NCBI RefSeq assembly: GCF_014982855.1
Contig: NZ_JADCKF010000007.1
Span: forward strand, 124,001-188,000
Source of the DNA: Pseudoflavonifractor gallinarum
Lineage (GTDB): Bacteria; Bacillota; Clostridia; Oscillospirales; Oscillospiraceae
DNA length: 64,000 bases
Direction: 5' to 3'
In this document: one piece after another, positions 7,495 to 16,499 of the stretch
Position numbering within the stretch: position 1 is the first letter of the stretch
Layout: each line of letters opens with the position of its first letter
Notes under the pieces: model-generated
Database searches by the model: none
Told to the model about the DNA's origin: nothing
The model's input: the letters and a program-made list of their open reading frames with translations, nothing else
Translations under genes and position numbers: made by a program

Positions 7495-10128
7495 TTACAT
7501 GCTCTGGAGCTGTTCCTCCAGCTTCTCGATCAGGGCGCGCAGCTTTTCGGCCCGCTCCCGCTCGGCCTCCACCACGTTGGCGGGGGCCTTGCTCACAAAG
7601 CCGGGATTCTGGAGCTTGCCCTCCAGACCGGAGAGCATCTTGCGATTCTTGTCCAGCTCCTTCTGGACCCGGGCCTTCTCCTTCTCCAGATCCACCAGCT
7701 CACCCAGGGGGATGGAGATCTGAGCCACATGGGTGGCGATGACCACCTGTCCGGCCTCCTGCCGGGCCTCGGCGGCGGGCACCACTTCCACCTCGCTGGC
7801 GGAGGCCAGGCGCTTGAGGAAGGGGATTCCCGCCTCAAAGACAGCCTGCTCCTGGGTGGCCACGGTCAGATGAGCCTTCTTGGAGGGGGGCACGTTCATC
7901 TCGGCGCGGCGGGTACGCACGGCGCGGATGGCGTCCATGATGAGCTCCATGGCCTTCTCCTCCTGGGGGAAGGAGAGCTCGGCATGGTACTCCGGCCACT
8001 GCTGGAGCATCAGATAGTCTCCCTGGTGGGGCAGCGCCTGCCAGATCTCCTCGGTGATATAGGGCATGAAGGGATGCAGGAGCTTGAGGGTCTCGGTGAG
8101 CACATAGCACAGCACCTGCTGGGCGTTGCGCTTGGCCTCCTCGTCCTCGCCCTGGAGGCGGGCCTTGGTCAGCTCGATATACCAGTCGCAGTAGGAGTCC
8201 CAGATAAAGTCATAGACCTTCTGGGCTGCCACGCCCAGCTCGAACTTTTCCATGTTCTCGGTGACCTCGGGGATGACGCTGTTGAGCTTGGAGAGGATCC
8301 ACTTGTCCTCCATCTCCAGGTGCTCGGGCAGGCGGCACTCCTCAATGGTCAGGTTCATCATCAGGAAGCGGCTGGCGTTCCAGATCTTGTTGGCAAAGTT
8401 GCGCATGGCCTCACACCGCTCGGTGTAGAAGCGCATGTCGTTTCCGGGGGAGTTGCCGGTGACCAGGTTGAAGCGCAGGGCATCGGCGCCGTACTGGTTG
8501 GCCATCTCCAGGGGATCGATACCGTTGCCCAGAGACTTGGACATCTTGCGACCCTTGTCGTCCCGGACCAGGCCGTGGATGAATACGGTGTGGAAGGGGG
8601 GCTTCCCGGTATGCTCGCAGGCCGAGAAGATCATCCGGGCCACCCAGAAGAAGATGATGTCGTAGCCGGTGACCAGCACGTCAGTGGGGAAGAAATACTT
8701 AAAGTCCTCGCTGTTCTCGTCGGGCCAGCCCAGGGTGGAGAAGGGCCACAGGGCGGAGGAGAACCAGGTGTCCAGCACGTCCTCCTCCTGCTTGATGTTC
8801 TTAGAGTGGCAGTGCTCGCACTCGGTGGGGTCCTCCTCGGACACGGTGATGTGGCCGCACTCCTGGCAGGTCCAGGCGGGGATCTGGTGGCCCCACCACA
8901 GCTGGCGGGAGATGCACCAGTCATGGACGTTCTCCATCCAGTTGGTATAGGTCTTGGAGAAGCGGTCGGGGACAAACTTGACCTCTCCGTCGTTGACCAC
9001 CCGCAGGGCCTCCTTGGCCAGAGGCTCCATCTTCACGAACCACTGGGCGGAGATCAGGGGCTCCACGTCGCTGTGGCAGCGGTAGCAGGTGCCCACGTTG
9101 TGCTGGTGGGGCTCCACCTTCACCAGCCAGCCGCCCTCCTCCAGGTCATGGACGATGGCCTTGCGGGCCTCATAGCGGTCCATGCCGGAGTAACGGCCGT
9201 AGCCCTCCACCACCTTGCCGTTGTCGTCCAGCACCCGGATGGTCTCCAGGTTCTGCCGCAGGCCGACCTCGAAGTCGTTGGGGTCATGGGCGGGGGTCAT
9301 CTTCACGCAGCCGGTGCCGAACTCCATGTCCACATACTCGTCGGCCACAATGGGCATCTCCCGGCCCACCAGGGGCAGGATGCACTTCTTGCCCACGATG
9401 TCCTTGTAGCGCTCGTCGTTGGGGTTGACGGCCACGCCGGTGTCGCCCAGCATGGTCTCGGGCCGGGTGGTGGCCACGATGACATAGCGGCCCTCCTCCC
9501 CCTGGATGGGGTAGCGGATGTGCCAGAAGGAGCCCGGCTTATCCTGGTACTCTACCTCGGCGTCGGAGAGAGCAGTGACGCAGTTGGGGCACCAGTTGAT
9601 GATGCGGGAGCCCTTGTAGATGAGGCCCTTCTTGTAGAGGGAGACAAACACATGGCGGACGGCCTTGGACAGGCCCTCATCCATGGTGAAGCGGGCCCGG
9701 TCCCAGTCGCAGGAGGCGCCCAGCTTCTTCTGCTGCTCCACGATGCGGTTGCCGTACTTGTTCTTCCAGTCCCACACCCGCTCCAGGAACTTCTCCCGGC
9801 CCAGGTCATAACGGCTCAGGCCCTCGTTCTTGCGCAGCTCCTCCTCCACCTTGATCTGGGTGGCGATGCCGGCGTGGTCGGTGCCGGGGACCCACAGAGC
9901 GGCATAGCCCTGCATCCGCTTGAAGCGGATCAGGATATCCTGGAGGGTGGAGTCCATGGCGTGACCCATGTGGAGCTGGCCGGTGACGTTGGGGGGCGGC
10001 ATGACAATGGTGAAGGGCTTCTTGTCGGGATCCCGATGGCCCTTGAAGCAGCCGTTTTTCTCCCACATCTCATAGACGCGGCTCTCCACCTCCTGGGGTT
10101 CATAGACCTTGGGAAGTTCTTTCTTCAT
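7495..10128 (-). CDS. valS: Valyl-tRNA synthetase
   Basis: Class I aminoacyl-tRNA synthetase charging tRNA-Val. The HIGH signature appears as HMGH (residues 53-56) in [15 protein letters not shown], and KMSKS is at 528-532. The central editing domain, anticodon-binding domain and C-terminal coiled coil (about 810-877) are present. Length 877 aa is normal. Start [11 protein letters not shown] is preceded by AGGAG. It lies downstream of a YcxB-like gene and a T-box leader, which should link expression to uncharged tRNA-Val. Confidence 0.97.
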   Translation of the reverse strand: MKKELPKVYEPQEVESRVYEMWEKNGCFKGHRDPDKKPFTIVMPPPNVTGQLHMGHAMDSTLQDILIRFKRMQGYAALWVPGTDHAGIATQIKVEEELRKNEGLSRYDLGREKFLERVWDWKNKYGNRIVEQQKKLGASCDWDRARFTMDEGLSKAVRHVFVSLYKKGLIYKGSRIINWCPNCVTALSDAEVEYQDKPGSFWHIRYPIQGEEGRYVIVATTRPETMLGDTGVAVNPNDERYKDIVGKKCILPLVGREMPIVADEYVDMEFGTGCVKMTPAHDPNDFEVGLRQNLETIRVLDDNGKVVEGYGRYSGMDRYEARKAIVHDLEEGGWLVKVEPHQHNVGTCYRCHSDVEPLISAQWFVKMEPLAKEALRVVNDGEVKFVPDRFSKTYTNWMENVHDWCISRQLWWGHQIPAWTCQECGHITVSEEDPTECEHCHSKNIKQEEDVLDTWFSSALWPFSTLGWPDENSEDFKYFFPTDVLVTGYDIIFFWVARMIFSACEHTGKPPFHTVFIHGLVRDDKGRKMSKSLGNGIDPLEMANQYGADALRFNLVTGNSPGNDMRFYTERCEAMRNFANKIWNASRFLMMNLTIEECRLPEHLEMEDKWILSKLNSVIPEVTENMEKFELGVAAQKVYDFIWDSYCDWYIELTKARLQGEDEEAKRNAQQVLCYVLTETLKLLHPFMPYITEEIWQALPHQGDYLMLQQWPEYHAELSFPQEEKAMELIMDAIRAVRTRRAEMNVPPSKKAHLTVATQEQAVFEAGIPFLKRLASASEVEVVPAAEARQEAGQVVIATHVAQISIPLGELVDLEKEKARVQKELDKNRKMLSGLEGKLQNPGFVSKAPANVVEAERERAEKLRALIEKLEEQLQSM

Positions 10129-10157
10129 ACTGAAAACACTCCTGTTCTTGTGTGAAC

Positions 10158-10673
10158 TTACATTTTGGTGACGGGAAGGCCCGTCTTGTCCCGCAGAAGG
10201 GTGCGCAGCTCCTCCGGCGTGCCGGCGGTGATGCCCCTCTTGTCAAAGACCTGGGCGTGGCGGTCGCTGAGGGCCAGAACAATAAAATTCTCCCCCTCGG
10301 CGATGGCCCGGATGCTCTCATAGCTCCAGCGGGTCTCGGCATTTTGGATGGTGGTCGTATAGTCCTGCTCGGTAAAGACAGTCTCGGTATCCCGTGCGCC
10401 AGGCAGAACCTTACGTCCGGCCAAAAAGCCATTGACTCGGTCCTCTGTAAGGAGGATGAGCAGCAGCACCACGGCCACCCCCAGGTCCAGCCATGCCTTC
10501 CATCCGGGATTGAGGATCAGATCTCCTACCCCAAACAGAAAGGCCAGGACCATCAGCACCACACCCACAATCCGGCTGCGGCGGCTCTTCTTGCGGCGCA
10601 CCGTCTTACGCAGGCCCCGGGCCATCGCGGTCAGCGCATCCCTATCATAGTGTGTTCGGATCTTGATTTCCAT
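10158..10673 (-). CDS. YcxB-like two-helix membrane protein
   Basis: 171-aa protein. A basic N-terminus is followed by two membrane helices (about residues 36-56 and 65-82) and a C-terminal soluble domain resembling the YcxB-like family ([19 protein letters not shown], then [15 protein letters not shown]). Function unknown in the family. The ATG at 10673 follows AAAGGAGAG. It is the first gene after the T-box terminator, so the leader should control it together with valS (29 bp gap). Confidence 0.78.
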   Translation of the reverse strand: MEIKIRTHYDRDALTAMARGLRKTVRRKKSRRSRIVGVVLMVLAFLFGVGDLILNPGWKAWLDLGVAVVLLLILLTEDRVNGFLAGRKVLPGARDTETVFTEQDYTTTIQNAETRWSYESIRAIAEGENFIVLALSDRHAQVFDKRGITAGTPEELRTLLRDKTGLPVTKM

Positions 10674-10694
10674 ACCGCGTCTCTCCTTTTACAA

Positions 10695-10938
10695 GAAAAA
10701 ACGCCCTGAGCCAATGGCTCAGGGCGAACGAAGTCCGTGGTACCACCTGAATTTCCCGTATGGGACACTCATTTCCTCGATAACGGGAGGGACCGCCGCC
10801 GCTTACTCCATTCTGCGGCAGACTCCGGGACGACCTTCCCCGCGCTCCTCGGAAGCCTCGCACCAAAACGGCTTCTCTCTGCATCCGGAACAACGGGTAC
10901 TCCTTCCCATCGTCGCTTTTGTCTTGATAACGCCTTTT
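10695..10938 (-). ncRNA. T-box riboswitch leader (valine)
   Basis: The antiterminator T-box AGGTGGTACCACGG lies at 10748-10735, followed by a strong terminator (10726-10702, stem CGCCCTGAGCC, T6 tract). Upstream is a Stem I-like region with AAGGAGTA on the 5' side and a GGTGCGA element. A GTC triplet (10834-10832) sits on the 3' side beside a TCGTC that pairs with GACGA at the base of Stem I. I infer GUC (Val) as the specifier from this and from valS downstream. Uncharged tRNA-Val should favour read-through. Confidence 0.88.
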
Positions 10939-10967
10939 AGTATATGAAATCCCCCGCAAAATGTCAA
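10939..10967 (-). promoter_or_regulatory. Promoter of the T-box/valS operon
   Basis: TTGACA (10967-10962), 17-base spacer, TATACT (10944-10939), reading leftward into the T-box leader. Confidence 0.85.
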
Positions 10968-10990
10968 GAGAAAGTCCCGGTTTTCTCCCC

Positions 10991-11019
10991 TTGACCCACT
11001 TTTGCCGGCGTAGTACACT
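10991..11019 (+). promoter_or_regulatory. Promoter of the EFR1 gene
   Basis: TTGACC (10991-10996), 17-base spacer, TACACT (11014-11019), about 30 bp before the start codon at 11050. It is back to back with the T-box promoter. Confidence 0.75.
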
Positions 11020-11049
11020 GGTGTTAATCACCGGAAAGGAGGAGCCGCT

Positions 11050-11874
11050 ATGGAAGAGCATCCCATCGGCACAGTCCGTGCCGTCTATTTCAGCGCCACC
11101 GGCACCACCCGGACCGTTGCCCTCACCCTGGCCCGTACCCTGGCGGAGGAGCTCTCCGCCCCTCTGGAGGAGTATAATTTCACCCTCCCCGCCGCCCGCA
11201 CCGCACCGCCGCCCGTCCAGGCAGGGGATCTCGTAGTGGCGGGCCTCCCGGTCTATGCCGGACGGCTGCCCAACGTCCTGCTCCCCTATCTGGAGACCTG
11301 GGAGGGGGCGGGCGCCCTGGCCCTGCCTCTGGTTCTCTTCGGCAACCGGAATTTTGACGACGCTCTCATCGAGCTGCGGGACCTGCTCATCCGGCGAGGC
11401 TTCCTCCCCTTTGCGGCGGCCGCTTTCGTCGGGGAGCACGCCTTTTCCACCACCCTGGCGGCCGGCCGACCAGACCGGGCTGACCTGGACACCGCCCGCG
11501 CCTTTGCCCGCCGGGCGGCCGACAAGCTCCGTGCAGGCCCGGTGGAGGAGCCGGTAGCCGTGGCGGGCCGGACCCCCATCGGCCCCTACTACCAGCCCCG
11601 GGACCGCTCCGGTGCACCCATCGACATCCGTAAGGTGCGCTCCAAGGTGGGCGCGCAGTGTGACCAGTGCGGGCTGTGCGCCAAATTCTGTCCCATGGGC
11701 TCCATCGATCCCCGGGATGTGCGCTCCTATACCGGCATCTGCATCAAATGCGGCGCCTGCATCAAGGGCTGTCCCCGGCAGGCCCGCTATTATGACGATC
11801 CGGGGTACCTCTACCATAAGGAGGAGCTGGAGCTGGGATATGCCCGTCCCGCCTCCATCTCGCTCTTTCTCTGA
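11050..11874 (+). CDS. EFR1-family flavodoxin/ferredoxin fusion
   Basis: Predicted cytoplasmic electron-transfer protein. The N-terminal half has a flavodoxin-like fold with the FMN phosphate loop FSATGTTRTVA. The C-terminal half has two 4Fe-4S motifs (CDQCGLCAKFC...C and CIKCGACIKGC...), as in the EFR1 family. The start follows AAAGGAGGAG. Partner proteins are unknown. It is monocistronic, with its own promoter and terminator. Confidence 0.9.
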   Translation: MEEHPIGTVRAVYFSATGTTRTVALTLARTLAEELSAPLEEYNFTLPAARTAPPPVQAGDLVVAGLPVYAGRLPNVLLPYLETWEGAGALALPLVLFGNRNFDDALIELRDLLIRRGFLPFAAAAFVGEHAFSTTLAAGRPDRADLDTARAFARRAADKLRAGPVEEPVAVAGRTPIGPYYQPRDRSGAPIDIRKVRSKVGAQCDQCGLCAKFCPMGSIDPRDVRSYTGICIKCGACIKGCPRQARYYDDPGYLYHKEELELGYARPASISLFL

Positions 11875-11876
11875 GA

Positions 11877-11910
11877 CAAAAAAACGCACCCTCTAGGGTG
11901 CGTTTTTTGT
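11877..11910. terminator. Bidirectional terminator
   Basis: Stem ACGCACCC/GGGTGCGT with a TCTA loop, flanked by A-tract and T-tract, between the convergent EFR1 and TSCPD genes. Confidence 0.88.
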
Positions 11911-11917
11911 CTTCCGA

Positions 11918-12169
11918 TTACGCCTTTGCCGTGGCCTGGCGCAGGGCACGGGCCAGCTGATCCGGGCAGGATGTGGGTTTCCCGCCGCACCGGATGCCGG
12001 AGAGGCGGTCGATGACCTCCTCCACCTTCATCCCAGCCACCAGGCTGGAAATCCCCTGCAGATTGCCGTTGCAGCCTCCCAGCACCTGAAGGGAACGGAC
12101 CACGCCGTCCTCCACATCAATGAGCATCCGCTGAGAGCAGACGCCCTGGGTCTGATAGTCGATTACCAT
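11918..12169 (-). CDS. TSCPD-domain small protein
   Basis: 83-aa protein matching the TIGR03905/TSCPD family, a domain otherwise found at the C-terminus of some ribonucleotide reductases. Four conserved cysteines (GVCSQR, GGCNGN, IRCGGKPTSC) suggest metal or redox chemistry. The role of the stand-alone form is not established. The start follows AAGGAGGAAG. Confidence 0.85.
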   Translation of the reverse strand: MVIDYQTQGVCSQRMLIDVEDGVVRSLQVLGGCNGNLQGISSLVAGMKVEEVIDRLSGIRCGGKPTSCPDQLARALRQATAKA

Positions 12170-12253
12170 GCGTTTCTCTTCCTCCTTGGGGTACGGAATC
12201 GTTCGCAGGGTATCATATCACATCCCACAGCAAAAGGCAATGTGCCGCCCCCC

Positions 12254-13537
12254 TCATGGCGCAGACGAGACCTGGGACACTGCGGTGGCTCCATTCTTCT
12301 GCTCCTGCACCGCGCCCTGCCGTTCTTCTCTCGCTGTCCAGTAGGCGGTATTCTGGAACCGGTCCGGTTCAAATCGGAAGTACACCATATGTCCCACGCC
12401 TCCGTCCGCCCGCTCCTCCGGCGGGTCATTGTCCCCCACGAACACAAGATCGGCGACTTCCAGCGGATCGATGGGACTCTCCCAAAAGACACGGGTGGGA
12501 TGGACGGCCAGGAGCGTGTTCTTTTCCTGGCTGTTCTCGTCCCGATAAATTTGAATGCTATAGTTCGGGTCAAAATGACCGGCGACTCGGGTCCCGTCCC
12601 ACAGTCTGGCATAGATCCCCCAGTCGGTCTCCTTCTCTCTCTGGGCATCCAGCTGTGCCAAATACCCCTCATCGTCCGGCAGGATCAGGTCCATGGTCAT
12701 GGATAGGGGCGACAGCGTCAGGTTTTCCAGCAGGACCGGACACACGCCCCCCAGGTTGACCATGGAGCGCCCGGTAAAAACATGGCTCTCGATCCGGCTT
12801 CCCTCCAGCGGGATGGTGAGATCAAAGTGGAACCCGGACAGTACCTCATCTGTCCACCCGCCCTCGGACGCGTTGTATCCCCTCAGGCTGTCTTCGACGC
12901 TGTCTCCATTTCCTCCGGTCGTCAGGCGAAGATAGTTTGCCTCCGCCGTAAACGTCCCTCCGGACCGTGTGATGGTGCACACCAATGGAAGGCAGTTGTC
13001 CAGGGGATCCGCATCTGGGAGGGAGCGGCATCCTCCGCTCACCGCGCTCCACTGGTCGGCATATTGGGTGTGGGCCTCATCCGCATAGAACCCCCACTCC
13101 ACCGGCAGCCAGTAGTCTGCCCTTTGCCCCTGCTCCGGGAGCGCAGGCAGGCCTATTCCCTCCGGCGCGGCCAGCTCCAGAAAGACATACAGGGTCTGCT
13201 CATCCATGAGCACCTCTTCCACGGTCAGCGTAACGCCGGTACCGTTGGGGTCCTCATAGACCTGATGGATGGTCCGCGGGGCGACCTGTTCGGCCTGCTC
13301 CGCGGTCTCGGTTCCAAAAAAGGCCCGGAACTGCGGCGATACATGGACCAGCGAGACCGCCCCCGCCGCTCCCACCAACAGAGAGCAGACCGCCACAAGG
13401 GCTACGATCCCACGCTGGATATTCCGGGGGCGCCCCTTTTTCCGGTTTTCCATACCGGTCCCCAGCCGCTCCTTGAGCTGCTCTTTTTCTTCTTCCGAAA
13501 AGGCATATCGCTCCAATTCACTGCGCAGATGGTTCAT
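12254..13537 (-). CDS. DUF4179 protein, probable anti-sigma partner
   Basis: 427-aa single-pass membrane protein: cytoplasmic N-terminus of about 40 residues, one membrane helix (about residues 44-66), and a large extracellular DUF4179-type region. Genes of this type usually follow an ECF sigma factor, and here it overlaps the upstream sigma gene by 20 bases. The cytoplasmic segment presumably binds the sigma factor and the outer domain senses envelope state. No catalytic motif seen. Confidence 0.8.
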   Translation of the reverse strand: MNHLRSELERYAFSEEEKEQLKERLGTGMENRKKGRPRNIQRGIVALVAVCSLLVGAAGAVSLVHVSPQFRAFFGTETAEQAEQVAPRTIHQVYEDPNGTGVTLTVEEVLMDEQTLYVFLELAAPEGIGLPALPEQGQRADYWLPVEWGFYADEAHTQYADQWSAVSGGCRSLPDADPLDNCLPLVCTITRSGGTFTAEANYLRLTTGGNGDSVEDSLRGYNASEGGWTDEVLSGFHFDLTIPLEGSRIESHVFTGRSMVNLGGVCPVLLENLTLSPLSMTMDLILPDDEGYLAQLDAQREKETDWGIYARLWDGTRVAGHFDPNYSIQIYRDENSQEKNTLLAVHPTRVFWESPIDPLEVADLVFVGDNDPPEERADGGVGHMVYFRFEPDRFQNTAYWTAREERQGAVQEQKNGATAVSQVSSAP

Positions 13538-14009
13538 AGCCGTCCTCCTCCAGTTTCTGCTTCAGCCGCCTCGCCCGGGAAAGGCGCATCCGCACCGCAT
13601 CCGTTCCGATCCCCAGCAGCGCGGCGATCTCCTGTGCATCATAGCCCATGTAATAGCGCAGCAGCAGTACCTCCCGGTCCCGGTCCGGTAAATGCCGCAG
13701 TTCCTCCAGGAGCCCATCCGGCTCCGGCTCGGGTGCAACGGGGTCGGCTACGCACTCCATCCCCACCACATTTCTTCTCCAAAAGCTGCGGCGCAGATTT
13801 TTGCAGGTGTTGATGGTCACACGCACGATCCAGGCCCGTTCCGCCTCCGGAGCCGGAAAGGTGCCGGTGTACTCCAGCCGCTTGAGGAGGACCGTCTGGC
13901 AGACGTCCTGCGCGTCGTGGCTGGAGCGCACCCAGCTCAAGGAGAGCCGCAGGATCAGATCGGAATAGGTCTCCACCAGCCGCTCCGCCTCGTCGGGACA
14001 CGCTTTCAT
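13518..14009 (-). CDS. ECF-type sigma factor
   Basis: 163-aa extracytoplasmic-function sigma factor. Region 2 spans about residues 8-75 (HDAQDVCQTVLLKRLEY). Region 4 is at the C-terminus, with a helix-turn-helix in YDAQEIAALLGIGTDAVRMRL. Weak ribosome site GGGAAGTGAG before the ATG at 14009. Co-transcribed and translationally coupled with the DUF4179 gene, as expected of a sigma/anti-sigma pair. The regulon is not evident from this window. Confidence 0.9.
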   Translation of the reverse strand: MKACPDEAERLVETYSDLILRLSLSWVRSSHDAQDVCQTVLLKRLEYTGTFPAPEAERAWIVRVTINTCKNLRRSFWRRNVVGMECVADPVAPEPEPDGLLEELRHLPDRDREVLLLRYYMGYDAQEIAALLGIGTDAVRMRLSRARRLKQKLEEDGYEPSAQ

Positions 14010-14087
14010 TCACTCACTTCCCTTCCCTCGGTTCTGAACGCGTTCACCTATAAAACACATCACCCCATGCTTTTGTAACCGCTTTGG

Positions 14088-14134
14088 GAAAAAAGAAAAG
14101 CACGTGCCCGGATGGATGGTCCGGAACACGTGCT
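14088..14134 (-). terminator. Terminator after lrgB
   Basis: AGCACGTG (14099-14106) pairs with CACGTGCT (14127-14134), with a second short inner stem (CCGGA/TCCGG). On the minus strand the stem is followed by a T-rich run. Confidence 0.8.
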
Positions 14135-14143
14135 CTTATCCTA

Positions 14144-14824
14144 TCACATCAAAAACATGGAGAACAGTACGGTCAAAATACCGCATGCGCCGATGGCAAG
14201 GCCGCTCATGGCTCCCTCGGTCTCCCCCAGCTCCAGGGCTTTGGAGGTCCCCACCGCATGGGAGCAGGCGCCGATGGCAAGGCCCGCCGTCAGGGGGTCC
14301 CGCACCCGGAAGACCCGGATCAGGGTGGGGGCCAGGATGCTTCCCAGGATTCCGGTCAGAATCACTGCCACCACCGTGATGGAGGTGATACCCCCATGAC
14401 TGCCCGCGATGCTCACCGCGATGGGCGTAGTCACCGACTTGGGCATCAGCGCGGCCGTCAAACTCTCGTCCAGCCGAAAGAGACGGCACAGGGCATATAC
14501 GCTCCCCATGGAGGTCAGAGACCCCACCGCACATCCCACCAGAATGGGAAGCCAATTCTGCTTCAGCAGCTCCACCTTTGTGTAGATGGAGACGGCCAGG
14601 CAGGCCGTGGCAGGTGCCAGGAAGAGATTGATGAGGGCTCCCCCCTGGTTGTAGGCCTCATAGGGGATGCGGAACACCAGCAGCACACCCACAATGAGCA
14701 CAATCGCGATGATGAGGGGATTGCAGGCCACCAGCCCGGTCTTTTTCTGGATCCGGATGCCGATCCAAAAGGCGATCACACTCAGGGCAATGCCAAAAAA
14801 CGGGGATTCAAATAGCTCAGCCAT
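14144..14824 (-). CDS. lrgB: LrgB/CidB-family membrane protein
   Basis: 226-aa polytopic membrane protein of the LrgB family (conserved KSVTTPIAVSIAG and GACSHAVGTSKALELGE stretches). LrgAB/CidAB proteins were described as holin-like effectors of murein hydrolase export and later linked to pyruvate or related small-acid transport. Overlaps lrgA by eight bases. No LytTR regulator pair is adjacent. Confidence 0.9.
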   Translation of the reverse strand: MAELFESPFFGIALSVIAFWIGIRIQKKTGLVACNPLIIAIVLIVGVLLVFRIPYEAYNQGGALINLFLAPATACLAVSIYTKVELLKQNWLPILVGCAVGSLTSMGSVYALCRLFRLDESLTAALMPKSVTTPIAVSIAGSHGGITSITVVAVILTGILGSILAPTLIRVFRVRDPLTAGLAIGACSHAVGTSKALELGETEGAMSGLAIGACGILTVLFSMFLM

Positions 14825-15185
14825 GATTACGTTTCCTCCGATTCATCAGATAGACCGTCAGCTTGATGCTGTATGCCGTGGCGGCAAAGGTGATGACTGT
14901 GGTCACAAGGCAGATCAGGACCAGCGGAATCAAGCTGCTTTTGAGCACATCAAAATAGTTCATGACGCTCACTCCGGCCGGGATAAAGAAAAAGGCCATG
15001 TTGGAGAGCAGAAAGTCCGACTTTTCCCGGATATGCTCCATGCGCAGCACTCCCGTTGCCAGCAGGAGAAACAACAAAATCATTCCGATCACACTGGCCG
15101 GGAAGGCAAAGGGCAAAAGTGCCTCTACCACCTGACTGACCCAGCAGATGGAAAAAATGATGGCGATCTGATAGATAATTTTCAA
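14817..15185 (-). CDS. lrgA: LrgA/CidA-family holin-like protein
   Basis: 122 aa with four predicted membrane helices and the CidA/LrgA signature (LLPFAFPASVIGMILLF). The start is a TTG at 15185 with a G-rich upstream site, so the initiation signal is weak. Partner of lrgB immediately downstream; the pair acts in the cytoplasmic membrane. Confidence 0.88.
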   Translation of the reverse strand: MKIIYQIAIIFSICWVSQVVEALLPFAFPASVIGMILLFLLLATGVLRMEHIREKSDFLLSNMAFFFIPAGVSVMNYFDVLKSSLIPLVLICLVTTVITFAATAYSIKLTVYLMNRRKRNHG

Positions 15186-15330
15186 TGGATCTGCACCCCC
15201 AGATGTAGGATTTCCAGGTGTTAAGTGTACGTCGCTCCCCTCCCGTTGTCAAACCAAGATTGCAGCCTCTCTTTTCCCCTCTCTTTATGCAATTTTTCAT
15301 ATACCGCTATCTTTCCCATGTTCATGGCGA

Positions 15331-15374
15331 TAAAAAGCCTGTACGGGAGTCCAAATGGACTCCCGTACAGGCTA
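15331..15374 (-). terminator. Terminator after pdxA
   Basis: 18-bp perfect stem (AGCCTGTACGGGAGTCCA and its complement) with a two-base loop, followed on the minus strand by TTTTT. The rest of 15186-15441 shows no gene. Confidence 0.9.
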
Positions 15375-15441
15375 GAAGGTTTATCGCAACAGCTCCAGTT
15401 ATGGAAAGGGAATCTATCCTGGAACTATGTACGCATAGGAA

Positions 15442-16479
15442 TTACCGGTTGAAATAGGTCCGGTCGGTCACTGCCATCTTGGCGCACAGCTTGTATGCGG
15501 TCTCAAAGGCAGAGGTGGTGCACTTGCCGGTGCCGGCAATGTCGTAAGCGGTGCCATGGGCGGGGGTGGTGATGGCAAAGGGCTGGCCGGCCGCCACGGT
15601 GACGCCGCGCTCAAAGCCCTTGAGCTTCAGCGCGATCTGGCCCTGGTCATGGTACATGGTCACCACGGCATTGAAGTCGCCCTTGAACGCGCGGATGAAC
15701 AGGGTGTCGGAGGGGAAGGGGCCGACGATGTTCTTGCCCTCGGCGTTGGCCTTGGCCACGGCGGGCTCCAGCACGTCGATCTCCTCGCGGCCGCAGGTGC
15801 CGCTGTCACCGCCGTGGGGGTTGACGGCAGCGATGGCCACCTTGGGATCCTCATAGCCGGCGCGCTTCAGGGTCTCGTAGGCCAGGTTGATGGCGTCGCC
15901 CACGGTCTTAGCGGTCAGATGGGCGCTGACATCCTTCAGGGGGATGTGGCTGGTGGCGCGGGAGGTCCACAGGCCGTCCAGCACGTTCATCTCGCCGTGG
16001 GGCTTGTCCATCACGCCCAGGCGCTCGGCGAAGAGCTCATGCTCGCTCTCGAAGTGATAGCCGCCGTTCTTCATGGCCGCCTTGTTCAGAGGACCGAAGC
16101 AGAAGCCCTCCAGCAGGCCCTTCTTGCAGTACTCCATGATCATGCAGAGGTTGTCGGCCTCCTCCTTGCCGTTGACCGCGGAGACCACGGCGATCTCCAC
16201 CTTGGAGGCGTCCAGGCTCTTGGTGTTGAGGAGCACCAGACCAGTCTCCTTCTTGGCCTCCTCCACGGCGGCCTCCATGGTCTCGGTCACGGTGTAGGCA
16301 AACTCAGTGCCGGTATCCTTCATGCCGCGGCGCAGAACGCTCTCATCACCCACCAGGATGGGCTTGGCGTGCTCCATCAGGAAGCCGTTGGCGCACAGCT
16401 TGGCAATGATCTCAGGGCCGATGCCCGCAGCATCTCCCAGAGGGACTGCCAGCAGGGGCTTTCCGGAAAACTGACTCAT
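15442..16479 (-). CDS. pdxA: PdxA-family 4-phosphohydroxy-acid dehydrogenase
   Basis: NAD-dependent dehydrogenase/decarboxylase family of 4-hydroxythreonine-4-phosphate dehydrogenase. Family marks: an N-terminal GDAAGIGPEI motif, conserved metal-binding histidines, and a C-terminal HGTAYDIAGTG motif. The genomic setting (amidohydrolase, KdgT permease, sigma-54 activator) argues for the catabolic PdxA2-like branch, which oxidises four-carbon sugar-acid phosphates, rather than vitamin B6 synthesis. No DUF1537 kinase is nearby. Start follows GGAGG; 20 bp after the amidohydrolase stop. Confidence 0.87.
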   Translation of the reverse strand: MSQFSGKPLLAVPLGDAAGIGPEIIAKLCANGFLMEHAKPILVGDESVLRRGMKDTGTEFAYTVTETMEAAVEEAKKETGLVLLNTKSLDASKVEIAVVSAVNGKEEADNLCMIMEYCKKGLLEGFCFGPLNKAAMKNGGYHFESEHELFAERLGVMDKPHGEMNVLDGLWTSRATSHIPLKDVSAHLTAKTVGDAINLAYETLKRAGYEDPKVAIAAVNPHGGDSGTCGREEIDVLEPAVAKANAEGKNIVGPFPSDTLFIRAFKGDFNAVVTMYHDQGQIALKLKGFERGVTVAAGQPFAITTPAHGTAYDIAGTGKCTTSAFETAYKLCAKMAVTDRTYFNR

Positions 16480-16499
16480 ATTCTATTTCCTCCTGTCTC

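Noticed and set aside
7729-10155. Long open frame of about 800 codons on the strand opposite valS
   Set aside because: A by-product of high-GC codon usage in valS; no ribosome site, composition unlike a protein, while valS shows all catalytic motifs.
15442-16479. PdxA as part of vitamin B6 biosynthesis
   Set aside because: No other pyridoxine genes are near, and the cluster with a sugar-acid permease, an amidohydrolase and a sigma-54 activator points to catabolism.
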